DNA from: Methylococcaceae bacterium | GTDB taxonomy: Bacteria > Pseudomonadota > Gammaproteobacteria > Methylococcales > Methylomonadaceae | Length of the DNA stretch: 22,714 bases | NCBI GenBank assembly: GCA_021647145.1 | Contig: JAKIVF010000052.1 | Span: forward strand, 1 to 22,714 | Direction of reading: 5' to 3' | Shown: positions 7,381-12,902 of the stretch, in pieces | Layout of the letters: each line of letters opens with the position of its first letter | How positions within the stretch are numbered: position 1 is the first letter of the stretch | The notes under the pieces: generated by a model | Told to the model about the DNA's origin: nothing | Databases searched by the model: none | Seen by the model: the letters and a program-made list of their open reading frames with translations, nothing else | Program-made: the position numbers and the translations under genes

Positions 7381-8047
7381 CACGTTTATTCTCCAATAGA
7401 TAGCCTAAACCTCGAAACGTTCTAATGCCAGCATTAAAGGGCTCAATACGTTTTCTGATACGATGAATATAAACTTCGATGGCATTATCCGCCAACGCAT
7501 CACCGTGTAAAGACAAATGCTGTGCAATTCTATCTTTGCTAATGACCTTGCCTTTCTGCATCATCAATACTTCCAAGACAGCAGATTCACGTGCGGATAA
7601 TGACAGTAATTCACCCTTGGCTAGAATTTGGTGACTACTGGTATCTAATTGCAGGCCTCCTACCTCGATAATATGACTAAAGCCTCCATAACAGCGTCTG
7701 ACTAAAGCATGCAGCCGAGCTTCCAGCTCTCTCAGTTCAAAAGGTTTAGTCATATAATCATCAGCCCCTTGATGGATACCTTCGATACGATTATTCATAT
7801 CATCCCGGGCAGTTAACACCAAAATTGGCAGGGATAGTTTTTGACTACGTAGTCTGCGCAATAATTGTAAGCCATCCATATCAGGCAATCCTAAATCCAA
7901 TATTATCAGATCGAAACCTTGCGCTTTCAACAAGTGTTCTGCATAAGCAGCTGTTGTAGCCCCTGTTACATAGTAACCACTATTGGAAAGCGTATGAGTA
8001 AGACCATCGGCGAGAACCTCATCATCTTCTATTAATAAAATATTCAT
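7373..8047 (-). CDS. OmpR-family response regulator, QseB/PmrA-like
   Basis: A 224-residue transcription factor partnered with the overlapping sensor kinase. The receiver domain has the acidic pair D8-D9 (LLIEDDEVLADG), phosphoacceptor D51 (IILDLGLPDMDG), T79 (VLTARDD) and K101 (DDYMTKPF). The C-terminal winged-helix DNA-binding domain runs from about residue 125 to 220 and includes the YIHRIRKRIEPFNAGIRTFRGLGYLL stretch in three parts (YIHRIRKRI, FNAGIRTF, RGLGYLL). I start it at the ATG at 8045-8047, giving the canonical MNILLIEDDE opening. An upstream in-frame ATG at 8129-8131 would add 28 residues foreign to the family. OmpR-type regulators bind tandem direct repeats. The repeat array at 5935-5989 and the related repeats just ahead of this gene are candidate targets, by inference. 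Confidence 0.93.
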   Translation of the reverse strand: MNILLIEDDEVLADGLTHTLSNSGYYVTGATTAAYAEHLLKAQGFDLIILDLGLPDMDGLQLLRRLRSQKLSLPILVLTARDDMNNRIEGIHQGADDYMTKPFELRELEARLHALVRRCYGGFSHIIEVGGLQLDTSSHQILAKGELLSLSARESAVLEVLMMQKGKVISKDRIAQHLSLHGDALADNAIEVYIHRIRKRIEPFNAGIRTFRGLGYLLENKRDE

Positions 8048-8054
8048 TTCATTT

Positions 8055-8086
8055 GAAAGGTTATTGAAAGCTTGGGTTTCTATAAT
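8055..8086 (+). promoter_or_regulatory. Divergent control region: direct repeat and TATAAT box
   Basis: Within the 134-base gap between the response regulator and the plus-strand gene at 8182, the plus strand has GAAAGGTTA (8055-8063) and GAAAGCTTG (8066-8074). These are two similar 9-mers exactly 11 bases apart. A TATAAT hexamer follows at 8081-8086. GAAAGGTTA is identical to one unit of the array at 5935-5989 read on its minus strand. The spacing fits direct-repeat sites of OmpR/PhoB-type regulators. No good -35 hexamer is found for the TATAAT box. The function (autoregulation, or control of the 8182 gene) is inferred. Confidence 0.35.
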
Positions 8087-8120
8087 AACAGCTACTTGAT
8101 GTGCTACGACTACAACAAGG

Positions 8121-8180
8121 ATGTTTATCAAAAGCTTTCGCCAGGGAGAGGCTTTTTTAAATTTTATAGAGAGGTCATGA
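8121..8180 (+). CDS. Possible 19-residue leader ORF ahead of the 8182 gene
   Basis: The ATG at 8121 opens a 19-codon frame ending in TGA at 8178-8180, one base before the ATG of the membrane protein at 8182. It spans the terminator-like hairpin at 8130-8156. Its own ribosome binding sequence is poor (AAGG directly abuts the ATG). It could be a translated leader coupled to the downstream gene, or a chance frame in a short leader. Confidence is low. Confidence 0.2.
   Translation: MFIKSFRQGEAFLNFIERS
8130..8158 (+). terminator. Terminator-like hairpin in the leader of the 8182 gene
   Basis: AAAAGCTTT (8130-8138) can pair with GAGGCTTTT (8148-8156) with two G-U pairs, leaving a 9-base loop. It is followed by TT then AAATTTT. 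It resembles an intrinsic terminator on the plus strand. No plus-strand gene lies upstream within the window; the genes to the left are all on the minus strand. It may therefore act as an attenuator of the gene at 8182 rather than as an end-of-operon signal. The stem is moderate in strength and was judged by eye. Confidence 0.3.
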
Positions 8181-8181
8181 A

Positions 8182-8670
8182 ATGGGTGTTTTTTTTGGAA
8201 TAATTAATATCATAGTTGCAGTCTGGTTTTATTCTTCGGCAACCTCAGTAAAAAAACAAGCAATTATGTGGGCAGTCATAGGAGGACTATCTTTTCTCTT
8301 TTTCAAATATTTAGGCTATTCAGTGATAGGTATGATTCAAGGATCATTAGATCAAGCTATTCTTGGCGATTTAGTTGATAAAGGATATTCAGCAACAGAA
8401 AACTCGGCAGGAGAACTTTCCAGCGAAACATCGGGAAATCAATCTACCGCTCTTGGTATTTTTTATGAATTTTTTCCTTTAATTGTTGCCCTGTCAGGAG
8501 TTGCTTTTATTCGGGCAAAATTTATCCTGGGAATGGGATACATTGCTTCGCTAAAGCACAAAACGCCAATAAAGCTTGTAACCAAAAATTCATTGGAGAC
8601 TTCATCAATACAATCACCTGGTTTTGTAGAGACTTTATCAAGTTTGTGGAAAAAGATTAGACGAAGTTAA
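8182..8670 (+). CDS. Unknown integral membrane protein, 162 residues
   Basis: I do not recognise a family. The product has hydrophobic segments at about residues 2-18, 26-46 and 92-110. A polar, Ser/Glu-rich loop (about 58-88) lies between the second and third, and a basic Ser/Thr-rich tail (about 120-162) ends in KKIRRS. The ATG at 8182 is supported by GAGAGG (8169-8174) seven bases upstream. It is the first plus-strand gene after the divergent promoter region. It is followed by a perfect hairpin and then a TPR gene and the pel operon. Its AT-rich composition resembles the pel side rather than the Mrp side. A T8 run covers codons 3-5. Whether it belongs functionally to the Pel genes or is regulated with the two-component genes cannot be settled from sequence. 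Confidence 0.7.
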   Translation: MGVFFGIINIIVAVWFYSSATSVKKQAIMWAVIGGLSFLFFKYLGYSVIGMIQGSLDQAILGDLVDKGYSATENSAGELSSETSGNQSTALGIFYEFFPLIVALSGVAFIRAKFILGMGYIASLKHKTPIKLVTKNSLETSSIQSPGFVETLSSLWKKIRRS

Positions 8671-8742
8671 GTTCATGTAGAATAGAACAGGTTCTTGTGG
8701 TTTTAACCCTCATAACGTTTTAAATTTTTTTTTATAATAATT

Positions 8743-8766
8743 AGTCTGGATTTTTTAATCCAGACT
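8743..8766 (+). terminator. Perfect 10-bp-stem hairpin between the 8182 gene and the TPR gene
   Basis: AGTCTGGATT (8743-8752) and AATCCAGACT (8757-8766) form a perfect inverted repeat around a TTTT loop. The T-rich tail after the stem is short (TTACCTT), while a T9 run lies before it. It could end the 8182 transcript, or be a structured leader for the TPR gene, whose Shine-Dalgarno begins 8 bases after the stem. The hairpin itself is certain; its function is not. Confidence 0.55.
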
Positions 8767-8786
8767 TTACCTTACAGGATAAGAAC

Positions 8787-9458
8787 ATGTCGATTCTAGG
8801 CTATTTATTAAGCGGTAGACAATTAGAGAAAGCAAAAAAATTAACCCTTGAGGCACGACAGGAAAAGGGAGAGAAGGCGGATCAATTATTTCAGCAAGCC
8901 TACGATACTTTTACGACGATTCCTGAGTCGTCTTCAAACTATGCAGATGCACTTTACTATTGGGGATTTGCAATTTTACATCAAGCATTCACTAAACCTT
9001 CGGATGAGGCTAGCAAAATTTTTGACCAGGCCATAACTAAATTTTCTTTATGTAAAACTATAGCTCCTGAACATTTAGGTGCCTCGATAGATAGTGGAGT
9101 TGCTCTGATGGGTCTAGCCAAGAGCAAACAAGTTAGTTTAGATAATGGACTTTACAGTAAAGCAAAAGAATCATTTGAAAAAGCTGAAACTATCCAGCAA
9201 GGTTCTGCTTCTTACAATTTAGCTTGTTTGTATGCCTTACACAAAAAGAATGATGACTGTTTAAAAGCTTTAGAAAATGCGCGAGACCATGGTTTAGTGC
9301 CTGACGAACAAAATATTATCAATGATGATGATCTTAAAAACATTAAACAATTACCTTGGTTCGCTGAATATATTGAATCCTTAACTCCCGAGAAAGAAAT
9401 AGAAAAAATAGAAAAAATAGAAAATAAAGTAGAAGTCAAAAATGAAAGTTCTGACTAA
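8787..9458 (+). CDS. TPR-repeat protein of unknown function, 223 residues
   Basis: A soluble, helix-rich protein without an obvious signal peptide. Tetratricopeptide-like helical pairs are visible at about 45-95 (YADALYYWGFAILHQA and following) and 100-135. A C-terminal repeat lies at about 138-172 (SYNLACLYALHKKNDDCLKALENA), followed by the D/E-rich, LPWFAEYIESL ending seen after terminal TPRs. The last 25 residues are a charged EKIEKIE tail encoded by near-perfect 9-base repeats around 9399-9425, which could vary in copy number. The ATG is preceded by ACAGGA (8774-8779) at good spacing. It lies ahead of pelC in the same direction, about 510 bases away. TPR proteins usually mediate protein-protein contacts. 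A Pel-accessory role is only a positional guess, and it does not resemble PelE or PelX. Confidence 0.75.
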   Translation: MSILGYLLSGRQLEKAKKLTLEARQEKGEKADQLFQQAYDTFTTIPESSSNYADALYYWGFAILHQAFTKPSDEASKIFDQAITKFSLCKTIAPEHLGASIDSGVALMGLAKSKQVSLDNGLYSKAKESFEKAETIQQGSASYNLACLYALHKKNDDCLKALENARDHGLVPDEQNIINDDDLKNIKQLPWFAEYIESLTPEKEIEKIEKIENKVEVKNESSD

Positions 9459-9461
9459 CTA

Positions 9462-9662
9462 ATGAATAAAAAATGGAAATATTCAAAACTCTGTACTAAG
9501 TTGTTAATACAAACCATGCCCTTTGAGCATGGATGTCGATTTGTAGACCATCATAAATTATATGTCTGTTTAAAAACCTTAAAGTCCTCTCCTAGCTCAT
9601 TCTTTCAACTAATAAATAGATTTCCTGAACGACCTTTTTGGTGTAGTATTTGGGTAATTTAA
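9462..9662 (+). CDS. Doubtful 66-residue ORF after the TPR gene
   Basis: The ATG is 4 bases after the TAA of the TPR gene, so coupled translation is possible, but no clear Shine-Dalgarno is present. The predicted product is basic, with four cysteines (residues 11, 25, 37 and 61) and several histidines, and matches no family I know. Its sequence contains a 6-bp-stem hairpin (CCATGC at 9514-9519, GCATGG at 9527-9532). It may be a real small protein, a decayed gene remnant or a chance frame. Confidence 0.25.
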   Translation: MNKKWKYSKLCTKLLIQTMPFEHGCRFVDHHKLYVCLKTLKSSPSSFFQLINRFPERPFWCSIWVI

Positions 9663-9966
9663 TAGTTTGTCAGAAACCGACTATCCTTATAGATAAAGCT
9701 TAATTTAACTTTGATAATACTCTGTATCAAAACATAACAATATAAATGTTTAACCCTCCTTTCATCTTTTGTTAAGACTCAGCTAGATATACTTGTCTAT
9801 TTATTAAATTTTAAGCTTTTCTTGAGTATAAAGGGAGGTTTCCTTGAGACTAAAAAAAGTATAATAACTGCAGATTAATTGTTATGCATTTGTTCCTTGA
9901 GCTTTAAATAAACAAAGCCTTAGCAGTTTACATACATATTCTTTAACTATTTACCTACATTAAACT
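9663..9966 (+). promoter_or_regulatory. AT-rich leader/promoter region of the pel operon
   Basis: About 300 bases with no gene. It holds several repeats: TTGATA and TATCAA as a spaced palindrome (9711-9716 and 9725-9730), an imperfect inverted pair AACCCTCCTTT (9752-9762) with AAAGGGAGGTT (9830-9840), and a 9-bp inverted pair AAAGCTTAA (9695-9703) with TTAAGCTTT (9811-9819). It also has three TTGAG boxes at 9822-9826, 9844-9848 and 9897-9901. A TATAAT hexamer is at 9860-9865, but the TTGAGA at 9844-9849 is only 10 bases away, too close for a standard sigma-70 pair. The promoter must lie here or further upstream, but I cannot assign it. I recognise no c-di-GMP riboswitch. Confidence 0.4.
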
Positions 9967-10524
9967 ATGAATTTAAACTATCTATTCGTAAACCCACAAA
10001 GAAAACTGTTTTTACTAGCTATTTCTTTCTTACTTACGAACTTAACAGCGTGTGCTATATACGAAATACAAGACTCACCACCTGTTGATCTTCATGCTAA
10101 GTGGATAATGTTACCAATGATTAATCATTCTGACACGCCTGATGCTGGTAATCGAGCTGCAGACATTACTGCAACTTTAGTTCGTTCCCAAGGTATTACT
10201 CAATTATCAAGTTATGAACCCCCTGTTATTAATACAAAACATCTCGAGCTAGACCAACAAAAAGAATTACGTCAGGCAATCAATTGGGCAAAACAACAAG
10301 GCTATAATTTTGGTTTAAGTGGTAGTGTTCAAGAATGGCGTTATAAAAGCGGCTTAGATGGAGAACCAGCAGCAGGAATTACACTAAATATGATAGATCT
10401 AAACAATGGACAAATTATTTGGTCTGCATCTGGCTCTCGCACTGGCTGGGGGCGCGATAGCGTTAGTGGTGTAGCACATAAGTTATTAGCTGTTTTAGTA
10501 GATGGTTTAACGTTATCGGAATAA
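9967..10524 (+). CDS. pelC: Pel outer-membrane lipoprotein PelC
   Basis: A 185-residue lipoprotein of the Pel polysaccharide export apparatus. In Pseudomonas PelC forms a ring at the periplasmic face of the outer membrane, under the PelB barrel, and helps guide the cationic polymer. The N-terminus has a basic start, a hydrophobic core (about 14-25) and the lipobox LTAC with C29 as the lipidated residue. The mature part begins its domain with KWIMLPMINHSDTPDAGNRAA (about 45-65, read in two parts: KWIMLPMINH and SDTPDAGNRAA), typical of PelC. It is slightly longer than the roughly 172-residue P. aeruginosa protein. No Shine-Dalgarno precedes the ATG. The gene stands first in this operon, whereas it is third in P. 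aeruginosa. PelD follows after 3 bases. Confidence 0.9.
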   Translation: MNLNYLFVNPQRKLFLLAISFLLTNLTACAIYEIQDSPPVDLHAKWIMLPMINHSDTPDAGNRAADITATLVRSQGITQLSSYEPPVINTKHLELDQQKELRQAINWAKQQGYNFGLSGSVQEWRYKSGLDGEPAAGITLNMIDLNNGQIIWSASGSRTGWGRDSVSGVAHKLLAVLVDGLTLSE

Positions 10525-10527
10525 TCT

Positions 10528-11883
10528 ATGCTTAAAAGGCTGAAAATAGATCAATCGCCTCAAACAACTAGTTCCGCAGTTATAGAAGTAATCGTACTTA
10601 CATTATCAAGCCTGGTTTTAGGGTACTTTATAACATCAGAAGCAGGTTTTTTTTCTATACTAAGTTTTTCAAGTTTATTGATGGGGCCTTTATTGTGTGG
10701 CTTACGTTATGGGTTTTTATATGCGTTAAATAGTACGTTATTATTAATTGGATCAATGTGGGCCGTCAGTCAATATAGCTCAATCTGGGCCTCTAATGTC
10801 TTTTCAGGTTCAACTTTAGGACTTATCATCATTCCTCTTATTGCGGGTGAATTTCGTAATCATTGGGAACATAAAATGAATAAATCTCAAGGCATGCTAA
10901 GTTATATTGACCAGCGTCTTGGAGAAGTTACAAATGCTTTTAATATACTAAAAATATCCCATGAAAAATTAGCTCAAAGAACAGCATCTCAAACTACGCT
11001 ACGAAATAATATTATTGCTGTTCGAAACCAGATCATGAAAAATAAAATGAATGATTCAGATGCAGTAAGTTTGAATGATTTGATTTTGAAACTATTTGCT
11101 GAATATTGCTCGATTCAACAGGCGGGTCTATATGCTGTTGATGATTCGGGAAATATTATTAATACTGCCTTAACCTTTTATGGTGGTAGTTTTCAAATTA
11201 TATCTAATGACTTAGTATTAAAAGAAGCTCTCAACACCTTAAAAACAACGAGTCTTAAGCCTGAATTAGCAACTAAAGAAAAATATAACAAATATATCTT
11301 ATTGGCCATCCCTCTTATTGATGTCTCGGGCCGAAACTGGGGCATTGTTGTAGTTAATAAAATGCCCTATCGTGCATTTTTACCTGATAATATTAGATTA
11401 TTTGCTATTTTAGGTGGATATATTGCTGACCTTATCGGAAAGCGAAGTGACTCATATTATTGTGAAGATGTTAACTTACAATCATTTCTTCTACATCTAA
11501 AGCGTTGTTTACATAACTTAAAAGCCTTTGATATCCCAAGTACTCTTGTCATTATTAAAATTACAAATGAACATCATGCAATTGGAATGAATAATTTAAT
11601 TATAGCGCGTCAAAGGGGGTTAGATAGAGCTTGGTCCACTAAAAATATTGATGGGAAGCATATCGTTTTTATTCTATTACCGCTAAGTACAATTGCTGGA
11701 ACTGAAGGGTATAAGCTTCGTTTAGAACAGATTGTTAACGAGCAATATAATTATGTTAGCTTAGAAGATGCAAACATTGAGTTTCACAGAAAATACTTTG
11801 TAAAAAATCAAGATTTACAAGAAATGATGCCTGGTTTTTTTCAAAAATTCAATATAGATAAAAAGTATTGGCAAAAACAATGA
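10528..11883 (+). CDS. pelD: Pel c-di-GMP receptor, inner-membrane protein PelD
   Basis: A 451-residue regulatory subunit that activates Pel synthesis when it binds cyclic di-GMP. Parts in order: about four transmembrane helices (residues 17-107), a helical linker (about 115-160), a GAF domain (about 165-300) and a degenerate GGDEF domain (about 315-445) without a GGDEF active site. The inhibitory-site-like RxxD is present as R363-G-L-D366, and R398 lies 32 residues after the Asp. This is the same spacing as D370 and R402 in P. aeruginosa PelD. R159 is a candidate for the third contact (R161 in P. aeruginosa). Length is close to the 455 residues of that protein. It overlaps pelE by an ATGA junction. 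PelD should form a membrane complex with PelE and PelG and recruit PelF. Confidence 0.95.
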   Translation: MLKRLKIDQSPQTTSSAVIEVIVLTLSSLVLGYFITSEAGFFSILSFSSLLMGPLLCGLRYGFLYALNSTLLLIGSMWAVSQYSSIWASNVFSGSTLGLIIIPLIAGEFRNHWEHKMNKSQGMLSYIDQRLGEVTNAFNILKISHEKLAQRTASQTTLRNNIIAVRNQIMKNKMNDSDAVSLNDLILKLFAEYCSIQQAGLYAVDDSGNIINTALTFYGGSFQIISNDLVLKEALNTLKTTSLKPELATKEKYNKYILLAIPLIDVSGRNWGIVVVNKMPYRAFLPDNIRLFAILGGYIADLIGKRSDSYYCEDVNLQSFLLHLKRCLHNLKAFDIPSTLVIIKITNEHHAIGMNNLIIARQRGLDRAWSTKNIDGKHIVFILLPLSTIAGTEGYKLRLEQIVNEQYNYVSLEDANIEFHRKYFVKNQDLQEMMPGFFQKFNIDKKYWQKQ

Positions 11884-12902
11884 AAGAAGAACTGCTATTG
11901 TCTAAATACTTAATTTATCACCTAAAAAATGGTACGCTCGTATTTTTTTTTATTGCTTTACTATCGCAAGCATTTTTCTTTTACTTTTTAGTAAGTCATC
12001 AATTATTTGCTGCATTACTATTTCATATTTCTAGTGCCTTTTTATTTCCTTGGCCTCTGTGGAAATCATTACCCGTACGATTTCACAATGATTGGAAAAT
12101 TCTAATTCTATTTTTTCTCTTCTGTTTACTTATTCCAATAATTTCTGGTATTGGATTATTATTAAGCTTAAGTATAAATAGTTATTTTTCTAAACCTTTT
12201 CTAGGTGAGTTATCTACCACTATAAAAGTACCATCATTACCCGATCACCTTTTACAAACAATGCAATTGTCAAGCTATAAAGGGGAGAGTTTATTAGGTG
12301 TCCTAGAGGCTTCTACAGTGGAGAACCACCGAATAAAGGCAGTTTTAAAAACACGACAAATGCTTGATAAAGCAGCCATACCCATATTAAAAGTAGCACT
12401 TTTAGATCCTGTCGATGAGGTAAGATTGCTTGCATACTCAATGTTAGATAAAAAAGAAAAAATAATTGGTAGGCAAATTACATCACAACTTGAAGCATTA
12501 AAAGATAGGCCCTCTGAAAAACATATTGCTGAGCATATGAATTTAGCAGAAGGTTATTGGGAGCTTTCATACTTGGGCTTAGTTCATGGGCAAGCTCAAC
12601 TCCACATTTTACAGGATGCTTATACTCATATACAAAAAGTTGTAAAGCATAGAACAAAAGATTCAGATGCTTATTTTTTACAAGCTCGTATTACATTAGC
12701 ATTAAATCTCTATGATATTGCTGAAAATTCCTTAGACCAAGTTGTAAAATTAGAACTAAGCACAAAAAGAGCAAGGTCTTATCAAAAAGAACTCGCTTTT
12801 GTTTCTCGACACTTTGAAGAAAGTAAAGATGAAAAATCTTATCAAAATAATTCAAATACAATTGAAGAGCAAACAGAAGGAGTTACAGAAAGTTGGGGAT
12901 AA
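11880..12902 (+). CDS. pelE: Pel inner-membrane TPR protein PelE
   Basis: A 340-residue subunit of the inner-membrane Pel synthase complex. It has three hydrophobic segments (about 17-35, 38-56 and 69-92). The cytosolic part includes TPR-like helices at about 200-300 (for example YFLQARITLALNLYDIAENSL). In P. aeruginosa PelE interacts with PelD and PelG. I start it at the ATG at 11880, which forms an ATGA overlap with the pelD stop. An in-frame TTG at 11868 would add four residues and has no ribosome site. A T9 run (11943-11951) lies in the first transmembrane helix. The last 10 bases overlap the pelF TTG start. Sequence conservation of PelE is low in general, so the call rests on topology, TPRs and position between pelD and pelF. 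Confidence 0.9.
   Translation: MKEELLLSKYLIYHLKNGTLVFFFIALLSQAFFFYFLVSHQLFAALLFHISSAFLFPWPLWKSLPVRFHNDWKILILFFLFCLLIPIISGIGLLLSLSINSYFSKPFLGELSTTIKVPSLPDHLLQTMQLSSYKGESLLGVLEASTVENHRIKAVLKTRQMLDKAAIPILKVALLDPVDEVRLLAYSMLDKKEKIIGRQITSQLEALKDRPSEKHIAEHMNLAEGYWELSYLGLVHGQAQLHILQDAYTHIQKVVKHRTKDSDAYFLQARITLALNLYDIAENSLDQVVKLELSTKRARSYQKELAFVSRHFEESKDEKSYQNNSNTIEEQTEGVTESWG
12877..12895 (+). promoter_or_regulatory. Ribosome binding site that fixes the TTG start of pelF
   Basis: AAGGAG at 12877-12882 lies 10 bases before the TTG at 12893-12895, inside the last codons of pelE. The next in-frame ATG falls about 58 codons downstream, after the conserved GGVSSW motif. TTG is therefore the only sensible start. 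Confidence 0.75.

Noticed and set aside
8048..8131. 28-residue N-terminal extension of the response regulator from an upstream in-frame ATG
   Set aside because: Receiver domains of this family begin at the MNILLIEDDE position. The extension is hydrophobic, unlike any family member, and overlaps the likely control region.
9844..9865. Sigma-70 promoter from TTGAGA (9844-9849) and TATAAT (9860-9865)
   Set aside because: The spacer is 10 bases, far below the 16-18 needed. The boxes may each belong to something else.
9663..9966. c-di-GMP riboswitch in the pel leader
   Set aside because: I looked for the conserved GEMM core sequences and did not find them. The c-di-GMP control is better explained by the PelD protein receptor.
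10528..11883. PelD as an active diguanylate cyclase
   Set aside because: The C-terminal domain has no GGDEF/GGEEF active-site motif. Only the RxxD binding-site motif remains.
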